From Tomocerus qinae (taxonomy: Eukaryota; Arthropoda; Collembola; Entomobryomorpha; Tomoceridae): a DNA stretch of 64,000 nt. The notes under the pieces were generated by a model. It was not told the origin of the DNA and did not search any database. It saw only the letters and a program-made list of their open reading frames with translations. Shown here in pieces: positions 35,036 through 50,400 of the stretch (the first letter of the stretch is position 1; each line of letters begins with the position of its first letter). The position numbers and the translations under genes are program-made. The stretch lies in contig CM034546.1 in the NCBI GenBank assembly GCA_020055645.1, forward strand, positions 87,110,001 to 87,174,000, given 5' to 3'.

Positions 35036-36760
35036 ATTCAACATGCTCTAATAGGGATTCAACATGCTTTAATAGAGATTCAACATGCTTTAATAGGGAT
35101 TCAACATGCTTTAATAGGGATTCAACATGCTTTAATAGGGATTCAGCATGCTCTAATAGGGATTCAACATACTCTAATAGGGATTCAACATGCTCTAATA
35201 GAGATTCAACATACTCTAATAGGGATTCAACATGCTCTAATAGGGATTCAACCTGCTTTAATAGATATTCAACATGCTTTAATAGGGATTCAACATGCTT
35301 TAATAGGGATTCAACATGCTTTAATAGGGATTCAACATGCTTTAATAGGGATTCAACATGCTTTAATAGGGATTCAACATGCTCTAATAGGGATTCAACA
35401 TGCTTTAATAGGGATTCAACATGCTCTAATAGGGATTCAACATGCTCTAATAGGGATTCAACATGCTCTAATAGGGATTCATTATCCTCTAATAGGGATT
35501 CAACATGCTCTAATAGGGATTCAACATGCTCTAATAGGGATTCAACATCCTCTAATAGGGATTCAACATGCTCTAATAGGGATTCAACATGCTTTAATAG
35601 GGATTCAAAATGCTCTAATAGGGATTCAACATGCTTTAATAGATATTCAACATGCTTTAATAAGGATTCAACATTCTTTAAGAGGGATTCAATATGCTCT
35701 AATAGGGATTCAACATGCTCTAATAGGGATTCAACATGCTCTAATAGGGATTCAACATGCTCTAATAGGGATTCAACATGCTCTAATAGGGATTCAACAT
35801 GCTCTAATAGGGATTCAACATCCTTTAATAGGGATTCAACATGCTCTAATAGGGATTCAACATGCTTTAATAGGGATTCAACATTCTTCAATAGGGATTC
35901 AACATGCTTTAATAGAGATTCAACATGCTTTAATAGGGATTCAACATGCTTTAATAGGGATTCAACATGCTTTAATAGGGATTCAGCATGCTCTAATAGG
36001 GATTCAACATACTCTAATAGGGATTCAACATGCTCTAATAGAGATTCAACATACTCTAATAGGGATTCAACATGCTCTAATAGGGATTCAACATGCTCTA
36101 ATAGGGATTCAACCTGCTTTAATAGATATTCAACATGCTTTAATAGGGATTCAACATGCTTTAATAGGGATTCAACATGCTTTAATAGGGATTCAACATG
36201 CTTTAATAGGGATTCAACATGCTTTAATAGGGATTCAACATGCTCTAATAGGGATTCAACATGCTTTAATAGGGATTCAACATGCTCTAATAGGGATTCA
36301 ACATGCTCTAATAGGGATTCAGCATGCTCTAATAGGGATTCAACATCCTCTAATAGGGATTCAACATGCTCTAATAGGGATTCAACATGCTTTAATAGGG
36401 ATTCAACATGCTTTAATAGGGATTCAACATGCTCTAATAGGGATTCAACATGCTTTAATAGGGATTCAACATGCTCTAATAGGGATTCAACATGCTTTAA
36501 TAGATATTCAACATGCTTTAATAAGGATTCAACATTCTTTAAGAGGGATTCAACATGCTCTAATAGGGATTCAACATGCTCTAATAGGGATTCAACATGC
36601 TCTAATAGGGATTCAACATGCTCTAATAGGGATTCAACATGCTCTAATAGGGATTCAACATGCTCTAATAGGGATTCAACATCCTTTAATAGGGATTCAA
36701 CATGCTCTAATAGGGATTCAACATGCTCTAATAGGGATTCAACATGCTCTAATAGGGATT
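35036..36760 (+). repeat. 861-bp (41-monomer) tandem duplication in the satellite
   Basis: Rare monomers recur at an offset of exactly 861: AGATATTC at 35263 and 36124, again at 35641 and 36502, and the private variant TTAAGAGGG near 35678 and 36539. The order of CTCTAAT and CTTTAAT monomers between them is also largely preserved. Confidence 0.85.
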
Positions 36761-38354
36761 CAACATGCTCTAATAGTGACTAAACATGCTTTAATAGGGA
36801 TTCAACATGCCCTAATAGGGATTCAACATGCTCTAATAGGGATACAACATGCTCTAATAGGGATTCAACATGCTCTAATAGGGATTCAACATGCTCTAAT
36901 AGGGATTCAACATGCTCTAATAGAGATTTAACATGCTCTAATAGGGATTCAACATGCTCTAATAGGGATTCAACATGCGCTAATAGGGATTAAACATGCT
37001 TTAATAGGGATTCAACATTCTTTAATAGGGATTCAACATGCTTTAATAGGGATTCAACATGCTTTAATAGGGATTCAACATGCTTTAATAGGGATTCAAC
37101 ATGCTCTAATAGGGATTCAACATGCTCTAATAGGGATTCAAGATGCTCTAATAGGGATTCAACATGCTCTAATAGGGATTCAACATGCTCTAATAGGGAT
37201 TCAAGATGCTCTAATAGGGATTCAACATACTCTAATAGGGATTCAAGATGCTCTAATAGAGATTCAACATGCTCTAATAGGGATTCAACATGCTCTAATA
37301 GGGATTTAACATGCTCTAATAGGGATTCAACATTCTTCAATAGGGATTCAACATGCTTTAATAGGGATTCAACATGCTTTAATAAGGATTCAACATTCTT
37401 TAATAGGGATTCAACATGCTCTAATAGGGATTCAACATGCTCTAATAGGGACTAAACATGCTCTAATAGGGATTCAACATGCTTTAATAGGGATTCAACA
37501 TGCTCTAATAGGGATTCAACATGCTCTAATAGGGATTCTACATCCTCTAATAGGGATTCAACATGCTCTAATAGGGATTCAACATGCTCTAATAGGGATT
37601 CAACATGCTCTAATAGGGATTCAACATGCTCTAATAGGGATTCAACATGCTCTAATAGGGATTCAACATGCTCTAATAGGGATTCAACATGCTCTAATAG
37701 GGATTCAACATGCTCTAATAGGGATTCAACATGCTCTAATAGGGATTCAACATGCTCTAATAGGGATTCAACATGCTCTAATAGGGATTCAACATGCTCT
37801 AATAGTGACTAAACATGCTCTAATAGGGATTCAACATGCTCTAATAGGGATTCAACATGCTCTAATAGAGATTTAACATGCTCTAATAGGGATTCAACAT
37901 GCTCTAATAGGGATTCAACATGCTCTAATAGGGATTCAACATGCTCTAATAGGGATTCAACATGCTCTAATAGGGATTCAACATGCTCCAATAGTGACTA
38001 AACATGCTCTAATAGAGATTCAACATGCTCTAATAGAGATTCAACATGCTCTAATAGGGATTCAACATGCTCCAATAGGGATTTAACATGCTCTAATAGG
38101 GATTCAACATGCTCTAATAGGGATTCAGCATGCTCTAATAGGGATTCAACATGCTTTAATAGGGATTCAACATGCTCTAATAGGGATTCAACATGCTCTA
38201 ATAGGGATTCAACATGCTCTAATAGGGATTCAACATGCTTTAATAGGGATTCAACATGCTTTAATAGGGATTCAACATGCTTTAATAAGGATTCAACATT
38301 CTTTAATAGGGATTCAACATGCTCTAATAGGGATTCAACATGCTCTAATAGGGA

Positions 38355-41330
38355 CTAAACATGCTCTAATAGGGATTCAACATGCTCTAATAGAGATTCA
38401 ACATGCTCTAATAGAGATTCAACATGCTCTAATAGGGATTCAACATGCTTTAATAGGGATTCAACATGCTTTAATAGAGATTCAACATGCTCTAATAGGG
38501 ATTCGACATGCTTTAATAGGGATTCAACATGCTCTAATAGGGATTCAACATGCTCTAATAGGGATTCAACATGCTTTAATAGGGATTCAACATGCTTTAA
38601 TAGGGATTCAACATGCTCTAATAGGGATTCAACATGCTCTAATAGGGATTCAACATGCTCTAATAGGGATTCAACATGCTCTAATAGGGATTCAACATGC
38701 TCTAATAGAGATTCAACATGCTCTAATAGGGATTCAACATGCTCTAATAGGGATTTAACATGCTCTAATAGGGATTCAACATGCTCTAATAGGGATTCAA
38801 CATGCTCTAATAGGGATTCAACATGCTCTAATAGGGATTCAACATGCTCTAATAGGGATTCAACATGCTCTAATAGGGATTCAACATGCTCTAATAGGGA
38901 TTCAACATGCTCTAATAGGGATTCAACATGCTCTAATAGGGATTCAACATGCTTTAATAGGGATTTAACATTCTTTAATAGGGATTCAACATGCTTTAAT
39001 AGGGATTCAACATGCTTTAATAGATATTCAACATGCTTCAATAGGGATTCAACATGCTTTAATAGGGATTCAACATGCTTTAATAAAGATTCAACATTCT
39101 TTAATAGGGATTCAACATGCTTTAATAGGGATTCAACATGCTCTAATAGGGATTCAACATGCTCTAATAGGGATTCAACATACTCTAATAGGGATTCAAC
39201 ATGCTCTAATAGAGATTCAACATGCTCTAATAGGGATTCAACATGCTCTAATAGGGATTTAACATGCTCTAATAGGGATTCAACATTCTTCAATAGGGAT
39301 TCAACATGCTTTAATAGGGATTCAACCTTCTTTAATAGGGATTCAACATGCTCTAATAGGGATTCAACATGCTTTAATAAGGATTCAACATTCTTTAATA
39401 GGGATTCAACATGCTTTAATAGGGATTCAACATGCTCTAATAGGGATTCAACATTCTTCAATAGGGATTCAACATGCTTTAATAGGGATTCAACATGCTT
39501 TAATAAGGATTCAACATTTTTTAATAGGGATTCAACATGCTCTAATAGGGATTCAACATGCTTTAATGGGGATTCAACAAGCTCCAATAGGGATTCAACA
39601 TGCTCTAATAGGGATTCAACATGCTCTAATAGGGATTCAGCATGCCCTAATAGGGATTCAACATGCTTTAATAGGGATTCAACATGCTCTAATAGGGATT
39701 CAACATGCTCTAATAGGGATTCAACATGCTCTAATAGGGATTCAACATGCTTTAATAGGGATTCAACATGCTTTAATAGGGATTCAACATGCTTTAATAA
39801 GGATTCAACATTCTTTAATAGGGATTCAACATGCTCTAATAGGGATTCAACATGCTCTAATAGGGACTAAACATGCTCTAATAGGGATTCAACATGCTCT
39901 AATAGAGATTCAACATCCTCTAATAGAGATTCAACATGCTCTAATAGGGATTCAACATGCTTTAATAGGGATTCAACATGCTTTAATAGAGATTCAACAT
40001 GCTCTAATAGGGATTCGACATGCTTTAATAGGGATTCAACATGCTTTAATAGAGATTCAACATGCTCTGATAGGGATTCAACATCCTTTAATAGGGATTC
40101 AACATGCTTTAATAGGGATTCAACATGCTCCAATAGGGATTCAACATGCTCCAATAGGGATTCAACATGCTCTAATAGGGATTCAACATACCCTAATAGG
40201 GATTCAACATGCTCTAATAGAGATTCAACATACTCTAATAGGGATTCAACATGCTCTAATAGGGATTTAACATGCTCTTATAGGGATTCAACACACTCTA
40301 ATAGGGATTCAACATGCTCTAATAGGGATTCAACATCCTCTAATAGGGATTCAACATGCTCTAATAGGGATTCAACATGCTCTAATAGGGATTCAACATG
40401 CTCTAATAGGGATTCAACATGCTCTAATAGGGATTCAACATGCTCTAATAGGGATTCAACATGCTTTAATAGGGATTTAACATTCTTTAATAGGGATTCA
40501 ACATGCTTTAATAGGGATTCAACATGCTTTAATAGATATTCAACATGCTTCAATAGGGATTCAACATGCTTTAATAGGGATTCAACATGCTTTAATAAAG
40601 ATTCAACATTCTTTAATAGGGATTCAACATGCTTTAATAGGGATTCAACATGCTCTAATAGGGATTCAACATGCTCTAATAGGGATTCAACATGCTCTAA
40701 TAGGGATTTAACATGCTCTAATAGGGATTCAACATTCTTCAATAGGGATTCAACATGCTTTAATAGGGATTCAACCTTCTTTAATAGGGATTCAACATGC
40801 TCTAATAGGGATTCAACATGCTTTAATAAGGATTCAACATTCTTTAATAGGGATTCAACATGCTTTAATAGGGATTCAACATGCTCTAATAGGGATTCAA
40901 CATTCTTCAATAGGGATTCAACATGCTTTAATAGGGATTCAACATGCTTTAATAAGGATTCAACATTCTTTAATAGGGATTCAACATGCTCTAATAGGGA
41001 TTCAACATGCTTTAATGGGGATTCAACAAGCTCCAATAGGGATTCAACATGCTCTAATAGGGATTCAAGATGCTCTAATAGGGATTCAACATGCTCTAAT
41101 AGGGATTCAACATGCTCTAATAGGGATTCAACATACTCTAATAGGGATTCAAGATGCTCTAATAGAGATTCAACATGCTCTAATAGGGATTCAAGATGCT
41201 CTAATAGGGATTCAACATACTCTAATAGGGATTCAAGATGCTCTAATAGAGATTCAACATGCTCTAATAGGGATTCAACATGCTCTAATAGGGATTTAAC
41301 ATGGTCTAATAGGGATTCAACATTCTTCAA
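38355..41330 (+). repeat. 1449-bp (69-monomer) duplication in the satellite
   Basis: The private combination of AATGGGGATTC, AACAAGCTCC and then AATAGG occurs at 39566 and 41015, 1449 bases apart. The preceding monomers match through ACCTTCTTT and AATAAAGATTC variants for most of the unit, with a few monomers gained or lost. Confidence 0.8.
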
Positions 41331-42007
41331 TAGGGATTCAACATGCTTTAATAGGGATTCAACATGCTTTAATAGGGATTCAACATGCTTTAATAGGGAT
41401 TCAGCATGCTCTAATAGGGATTCAACATACTCTAATAGGGATTCAACATGCTCTAATAGAGATTCAACATACTCTAATAGGGATTCAACATGCTTTAATA
41501 GGGATTCAACATGCTTTAATGGGGATTCAACATGCTCTAATAGGGATTCAACATGCTCTAATAGGGATTCAAGATGCTCTAATAGGGATTCAACATGCTC
41601 TAATAGGGATTCAACATGCTCTAATAGGGATTCAACATACTCTAATAGGGATTCAAGATGCTCTAATAGAGATTCAACATGCTCTAATAGGGATTCAACA
41701 TGCTCTAATAGGGATTCAACATGCTTTAATAGGGATTCAACATGCTCTAATAGGGATTCAACATGCTCTAATAGGGATTCAACATGCTCTAATAGGGATT
41801 CAACATGCTCTAATAGGGATTCAACATGCTTTAATAGGGATTCAACATGCTTTAATAAGGATTCAACATTCTTTAATAGGGATTCAACATGCTCTAATAG
41901 GGATTCAACATGCTCTAATAGGGACTAAACATGCTCTAATAGGGATTCAACATGCTCTAATAGAGATTCAACATGCTCTAATAGAGATTCAACATGCTCT
42001 AATAGGG

Positions 42008-45000
42008 AATCAACATGCTCCAATAGGAATTCAACATGCTCTAATAGAGATTCAACATGCTCTAATAGGGATTCAACATGCTCTAATAGGGATTCAACAT
42101 GCTCTAATAGGGATTCAACATGCTCTACTAGGGATTCAACATGCTCTAATAGGGATTCAACATGCTCTAATAGGGATTCAACATGCTCTAATAGGGATTT
42201 AACATGCTCTAATAGGGATTCAACATGCTCTAATAGGGTGTTAACATGCTCTAATAGGGATTCAACCAGCTCTAATGTGGATTCAACATGCTTTAATAGG
42301 GATTCAACATGCTCTAATAGGGATTCAACATGCTCTAATAGGGATTCAACATCCTCTAATAGGGATTCAACATGCTCTAATAGGGATTCAACATGCTCTA
42401 ATAGGGATTAAACATGCTTTAATAGGGATTCAACATGCTTTAATAGGGATTCAACATGCTCTAATAGGGATTCAGCATGCTTTAATAGGGATTCAACATG
42501 CTCTAATAGGGATTCAACATGCTTTAATAGGGATTCAACATGCTTTAATAGGGATTCAACATGCTTAAATAGATATTCAACATGCTTTAATAAGGATTCA
42601 ACATTCTTTAATAGGGATTCAACATGCTCTAATAGGGATTCAACATGCTTTAATAAGGATTCAACATTCTTTAATAGGGATTCAACATGCTTTAATAGGG
42701 ATTCAACATGCTTTAATAGGGATTCAACATGCTTTAATAGGGATTCAACATGCTTTAATAGGGATTCAACATGCTTTAATAGGGATTCAACATGCTCTAA
42801 TAGGGATTCAACATGCTTAAATAGATATTCAACATGCTTTAATAAGGATTCAACATTCTTTAATAGGGATTCAACATGCTCTAATAGGGATTCAACATGC
42901 TTTAATAAGGATTCAACATTCTTTAATAGGGATTCAACATGCTCTAATAGGGATTCAACATGCTTTAATAGGGATTCAACATGCTTTAATAGGGATTCAA
43001 CATGCTTTAATAGGGATTCAACATGCTTTAATAGGGATTCAACATGCTCTAATAGGGATTCAACATGCTTTAATAGGGATTCAACATGCTTTAATAGGGA
43101 TTCAACATGCTTTAATAGGGATTCAGCATGCTCTAATAGGGATTCAACATACTCTAATAGTGATTCAACATGCTCTAATAGAGATTCAACATGCTTAAAT
43201 AGATATTCAACATGCTTTAATAAGGATTCAACATTCTTTAATAGGGATTCAACATGCTCTAATAGGGATTCAACATGCTTTAATAAGGATTCAACATTCT
43301 TTAATAGGGATTCAACATGCTTTAATAGGGATTCAACATGCTTTAATAGGGATTCAACATGCTTTAATAGGGATTCAACATGCTTTAATAGGGATTCAAC
43401 ATGCTTTAATAGGGATTCAACATGCTCTAATAGGGATTCAACATGCTTTAATAGGGATTCAACATGCTTTAATAGGGATTCAACATGCTTTAATAGGGAT
43501 TCAGCATGCTCTAATAGGGATTCAACATACTCTAATAGTGATTCAACATGCTCTAATAGAGATTCAACATACTCTAATAGGGAGTCAACATGCTCTAATA
43601 GGGATTTAACATGCTCTAATAGGGATTCAACATCCTCTAATAGGGATTCAACATGCTCTAATAGGGATTCAACATCCTCTAATAGGGATTCAACATACTC
43701 TAATAGGGATTCAAGATGCTCTAATAGGGATTCAACATGCTCTAATAGGGACTAAACATGCTCTAATAGGGATTCAACATGCTCTAATAGAGATTCAACA
43801 TGCTCTAATAGAGATTCAACATGCTCTAATAGGGATTCAACATGCTCCAATAGGGATTTAACATGCTCTAATAGGGATTCAACATGCTCTAATAGGGATT
43901 CAGCATGCTCTAATAGGGATTCAACATGCTTTAATAGGGATTCAACATGCTCTAATAGGGATTCAACATACTCTAATAGGGATTTAACATGCTCTAATAG
44001 GGATTCAACATACTTTAATAGGGATTCAACATGCTCTTATAGGGTTTCAACATCCTCTAATAGAGATTCAACATGCTCTAATAGGGATTCAACATGCTTT
44101 AATAGGGATTCAACATGCTTTAATAGAGATTCAACATGCTCTAATAGGGATTCGACATGATTTAATAGGGATTCAACATGCTTTAATAGAGATTCAACAT
44201 GCTCTGATAGGGATTCAACATCCTTTAATAGGGATTCAACATGCTTTAATAGGGATTCAACATGCTTTAATAGGGATTCAACATGCTCCAATAGGGATTC
44301 AACATGCTCCAATAGGGATTCAACATGCTCTAATAGGGATTCAACATGCTCTAATAGGGATTTAACATGCTCTTATAGGGATTCAACACACTCTAATAGG
44401 GATTCAACATGCTCCAATAGGGATTCAACACGCTCTAATAGAGATTCAACATACTCTAATAGGGATTCAACATGCTCTAATAGGGATTTAACATGCTCTA
44501 ATAGGGATTCAACACATTTTAATAGGGATTCAACATGCTCTAATAGGGATTCAACATCCTCTAATAGGGATTCAACATGCTCTAATAGGGATTCAACATG
44601 CTCTAATAGGGATTCAACATGCTCTAATAGGGATTCAACATGCTCTAATAGGGATTCAACATGCTCTAATAGGGATTCAACATGCTCTAATAGGGATTCA
44701 ACTTGCTCTAATAGGGATTCAACATGCTCTAATAGGGATTCAACATGCTTTAATAGGGATTCAACATGCTTTAATAGGGATTCAACATGCTTTAATAGGG
44801 ATTCAACATGCTTTAATAGATATTCAACATGCTTCAATAGGGATTCAACATGCTTTAATAGGGATTCAACATGCTTTAATAGGGATTCAACATGCTCTAA
44901 TAGGGATTCAACATGCTTTAATAGGGATTCAACATGCTCTAATAGGGATTCAACATGCTCTAATAGGGATTCAACATGCTCTAATAGGGATTCAACATGC

Positions 45001-47480
45001 TCTAATAGAGATTCAACATGCTCTAATAGGGATTCAACATGCTCTAATAGGGATTTAACATGCTCTAATAGGGATTCAACATTCTTCAATAGGGATTCAA
45101 CCTGCTTTAATAGGGATTCAACCTTCTTTAATAGGGATTCAACATGCTTTAATAGATATTCAACATGCTTTAATAAAGATTCAACATTCTTTAATAGGGA
45201 TTCAACATGCTTTAATAGGGATTCAACATGCTTTAATAAAGATTCAACATTCTTTAATAGGGATTCAACATGCTTTAATAGGGATTCAACATGCTCTAAT
45301 AGGGATTCAACATGCTCTAATAGGGATTCAAGATGCTCTAATAGGGAATCAACATGCTCTAATAGGAATTCAACATGCTCTAATAGAGATTCAACATGCT
45401 CTAATAGGGATTCAACATGCTCTAATAGGGATTCAACATGCTCTAATAGGGATTCAACATGCTCTAATAGGGATTCAACATGCTCTAATAGGGATTCAAC
45501 ATGCTCTAATAGGGATTCAACATGCTCTAATAGGGATTCAACATGCTCTAATAGGGATTTAACATGCTCTAATAGGGATTCAACATGCTCTAATAGGGTG
45601 TTAACATGCTCTAATAGGGATTCAACCAGCTCTAATGTGGATTCAACATGCTTTAATAGGGATTCAACATGCTCTAATAGGGATTCAACATCCTCTAATA
45701 GGGATTCAACATGCTCTAATAGGGATTCAACATGCTCTAATAGGGATTCAACATGCTTTAATAGGGATTCAACATGCTTTAATAGGGATTCAACATGCTC
45801 TAATAGGGATTCAACATGCTTTAATAGGGATTCAACATGCTCTAATAGGGATTCAACATGCTTTAATAGGGATTCAACATGCTTTAATAGGGATTCAACA
45901 TGCTTTAATAGATATTCAACATGCTTTAATAAGGATTCAACATTCTTTAATAGGGATTCAACATGCTCTAATAGGGATTCAACATGCTTTAATAAGGATT
46001 CAACATTCTTTAATAGGGATTCAACATGCTTTAATAGGGATTCAACATGCTTTAATAGGGATTCAACATGCTTTAATAGGGATTCAACATGCTTTAATAG
46101 GGATTCAACATGCTTTAATAGGGATTCAACATGCTCTAATAGGGATTCAACATGCTTTAATAGGGATTCAACATGCTCTAATAGGGATTCAACATGCTTT
46201 AATAGGGATTCAGCATGCTCTAATAGGGATTCAACATACTCTAATAGGGATTCAACATGCTCTAATAGGGATTCAACATGCTTAAATAGATATTCAACAT
46301 GCTTTAATAAGGATTCAACATTCTTTAATAGGGATTCAACATGCTCTAATAGGGATTCAACATGCTTTAATAAGGATTCAACATGCTTTAATAGGGATTC
46401 AACATGCTTTAATAGGGATTCAACATGCTTTAATAGGGATTCAACATGCTTTAATAGGGATTCAACATGCTTTAATAGGGATTCAACATGCTTTAATAGG
46501 GATTCAACATGCTCTAATAGGGATTCAACATGCTTTAATAGGGATTCAACATGCTTTAATAGGGATTCAACATGCTTTAATAGGGATTCAACATGCTCTA
46601 ATAGGGATTCAACATACTCTAATAGGGATTCAACATGCTCTAATAGAGATTCAACATGCTCTAATAGGGATTCAACATGCTCTAATAGGGATTCAACATG
46701 CTCTAATAGGGATTCAACATCCTCTAATAGGGATTCAACATGCTCTAATAGGGATTCAACATCCTCTAATAGGGATTCAACATACTCTAATAGGGATTCA
46801 AGATGCTCTAATAGGGATTCAACATGCTCTAATAGGGACTAAACATGCTCTAATAGGGATTCAACATGCTCTAATAGAGATTCAACATGCTCTAATAGAG
46901 ATTCAACATGCTCTAATAGGGATTCAACATGCTCCAATAGGGATTTAACATGCTCTAATAGGGATTCAACATGCTCTAATAGGGATTCAGCATGCTCTAA
47001 TAGGGATTCAACATGCTTTAATAGGGATTCAACATGCTCTAATAGGGATTCAACATACTCTAATAGGGATTTAACATGCTCTAATAGGGATTCAACATAC
47101 TTTAATAGGGATTCAACATGCTCTTATAGGGTTTCAACATCCTCTAATAGAGATTCAACATGCTCTAATAGGGATTCAACATGCTTTAATAGGGATTCAA
47201 CATGCTTTAATAGAGATTCAACATGCTCTAATAGGGATTCGACATGCTTTAATAGGGATTCAACATGCTTTAATAGAGATTCAACATGCTCTGATAGGGA
47301 TTCAACATCCTTTAATAGGGATTCAACAAGCTTTAATAGGGATTCAACATGCTCCAATAGGGATTCAACATGCTCCAATAGGGATTCAACATGCTCTAAT
47401 AGAGATTCAACATACTCTAATAGGGATTCAACATGCTCTAATAGGGATTTAACATGCTCTTATAGGGATTCAACACACTC
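42008..47480 (+). repeat. long duplications with offsets of 3087 and 3360 bp in the satellite
   Basis: The variant GGGTGTTAAC with AACCAGCTC and AATGTGG occurs at 42237 and 45597 (offset 3360, 160 monomers). GGGACTAAAC at 43748 and 46835, GGGTTTCAACATCC at 44042 and 47129, and TCTTATAGGG at 44371 and 47458 are all 3087 (147 monomers) apart. TCTTATAGGG also occurs at 40276, 195 monomers before 44371. Confidence 0.85.
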
Positions 47481-50400
47481 TAATAGGGATTCAACATGCT
47501 CTAATAGGGATTCAACATCCTCTAATAGGGATTCAACATGCTCTAATAGGGATTCAACATGCTCTAATAGGGATTCAACATGCTCTAATAGGGATTCAAC
47601 ATGCTCTAATAGGGATTCAACATGCTCTAATAGGGATTCAACATGCTCTAATAGGGATTCAACATGCTCTAATAGGGATTCAACATGCTTTAATAGGGAT
47701 TTAACATTCTTTAATAGGGATTCAACATGCTTTATTAGGGATTCAACATGCTTTAATAGATATTCAACATGCTTCAATATGGATTCAACATGCTTTAATA
47801 GGGATTCAACATGCTTTAATAAAGATTCAACATTCTTTAATAGGGATTCAACATGCTTTAATAGGGATTCAACATGCTCTAATAGGGATTCAAGATGCTC
47901 TAATAGGGATTCAACATACTCTAATAGGGATTCAAGATGCTCTAATAGAGATTCAACATGCTCTAATAGGGATTCAACATGCTCTAATAGGGATTTAACA
48001 TGCTCTAATAGGGATTCAACATTCTTCAATAGGGATTCAACCTGCTTTAATAGGGATTCAACCTTCTTTAATAGGGATTCAACATGCTCTAATAGGGATT
48101 CAACATGCTTTAATAAGGATTCAACATTCTTTAATAGGGATTCAACATGCTTTAATAGGGATTCAACATGCTCTAATAGGGATTCAACATTCTTCAATAG
48201 GGATTCAACATGCTTTAATAGGGATTCAACATGCTTTAATAGATATTCAACATGCTTCAATAGGGATTCAACATGCTTTAATAGGGATTCAACATGCTTT
48301 AATAAAGATTCAACATTCTTTAATAGGGATTCAACATGCTTTAATAGGGATTCAACATGCTCTAATAGGGATTCAACATGCTCTAATAGGGATTCAAGAT
48401 GCTCTAATAGGGAATCAACATGCTCTAATAGGGATTCAACATGCTCTAATAGAGATTCAACATGCTCTAATAGGGATTCAACATGCTCTAATAGGGATTC
48501 AACATGCTCTAATAGGGATTCAACATGCTCTAATAGGGATTCAACATGCTCTAATAGGGATTCAACATGCTCTAATAGGGATTCAACATGCTCTAATAGG
48601 GATTCAACATGCTTTAATAGGGATTCAACATGCTCTAATAGGGATTCAACATGCTCTAATAGGGATTCAACATGCTCTAATAGGGATTCAACATGCTTCA
48701 ATAGGGATTCAACATGCTCTAATAGGGATTCAACATGCTCTAATAGGGATTCAACATGCTCTAATAGGGATTCAACATGCTCTAATAGGGATTCAACATG
48801 CTCTAATAGGGATTCAACATGCTTTAATAGGGATTCAACATGCTTTAATAGGGATTCAACATGCTCTAATAGGGATTCAACATGCTTTAATAGGGATTCA
48901 ACATGCTCTAATAGGGATTCAACATGCTTTAATAGGGATTCAACATGCTTTAATAGGGATTCAACATGCTTTAATAGATATTCAACATGCTTTAATAAGG
49001 ATTCAACATTCTTTAATAGGGATTCAACATGCTCTAATAGGGATTCAACATGCTTTAATAAGGATTCAACATGCTTTAATAGGGATTCAACATGCTTTAA
49101 TAGGGATTCAACATGCTTTAATAGGGATTCAACATGCTTTAATAGGGATTCAACATGCTTTAATAGGGATTCAACATGCTTTAATAGGGATTCAACATGC
49201 TCTAATAGGGATTCAACATGCTTTAATAGGGATTCAACATGCTTTAATAGGGATTCAACATGCTCTAATAGGGATTCAACATGCTTTAATAAGGATTCAA
49301 CATGCTTTAATAGGGATTCAACATGCTTTAATAGGGATTCAACATGCTTTAATAGGGATTCAACATGCTCTAATAGGGATTCAACATGCTCTAATAGGGA
49401 TTCAACATGCTCTAATAGGGATTCAACATGCTCTAATAGGGATTCAACATGCTCTAATAGGGATTCAACATGCTCTAATAGGGATTCAACATGCTCTAAT
49501 AAGAATTCAACATGCTCTAATAGGGATTCAACATGCTCTAATAGGGATTCAACATGCTCTAATAGGGATTCAACATGCTTTAATAGGGATTCAACATGCT
49601 CTAATAGGGATTCAACATGCTTTAATAAGGATTCAACATTCTTTAATAGGGATTCAACATGCTTTAATAGGGATTCAACATGCTTTAATAGGGATTCAAC
49701 ATGCTCTAATAGGGATTCAACATGCTCTAATAGGGATTCAACATGCTCTAATAGGGATTCAAGATGCTCTAATAGAGATTCAACATGCTCTAATAGGGAT
49801 TCAACATGCTCTAATAGGGATTCAACATGCTTTAATAGGGATTCAACATGCTTTAATAGGGATTCAACATGCTTTAATAAGGATTCAACATTCTTTAATA
49901 GGGATTCAACATGCTCTAATAGGGATTCAACATGCTTTAATAGGGATTCAACATGCTCTAATAGGGATTCAACATCCTCTAATAGGGATTCAACATGCTC
50001 TAATAGGGATTCAACATGCTTTAATAGGGATTCAACATGCTTTAATAGGGATTCAACATGCTCTAATAGGGATTCAACATGCTCTAATAGGGATTCAACA
50101 TCTTCTAATAGGGATTCAACATGCTTTAATAGGGATTCAACATGCTTTAATAGGGATTCAACATGCTTTAATAGGGATTCAACATGCTTTAATAGGGATT
50201 CAACATGCTCTAATAGGGATTCAACATCCTCTAATAGGGATTCAACATGCTCTAATAGGGATTCAACATGCTTTAATAGGGATTCAACATGCTCTAATAG
50301 GGATTCAACATGCTTTAATAGGGATTCAACATGCTCTAATAGGGATTCAACATGCTTTAATAGGGATTCAACATGCTTTAATAGGGATTCAACATGCTTT

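Noticed and set aside
33945-35891. A 648-codon minus-strand ORF of LLEHVES repeats as a leucine-rich protein gene
   Set aside because: It is a frame of the 21-bp satellite. It begins and ends at random monomer variants and overlaps long plus-strand ORFs of the same kind.
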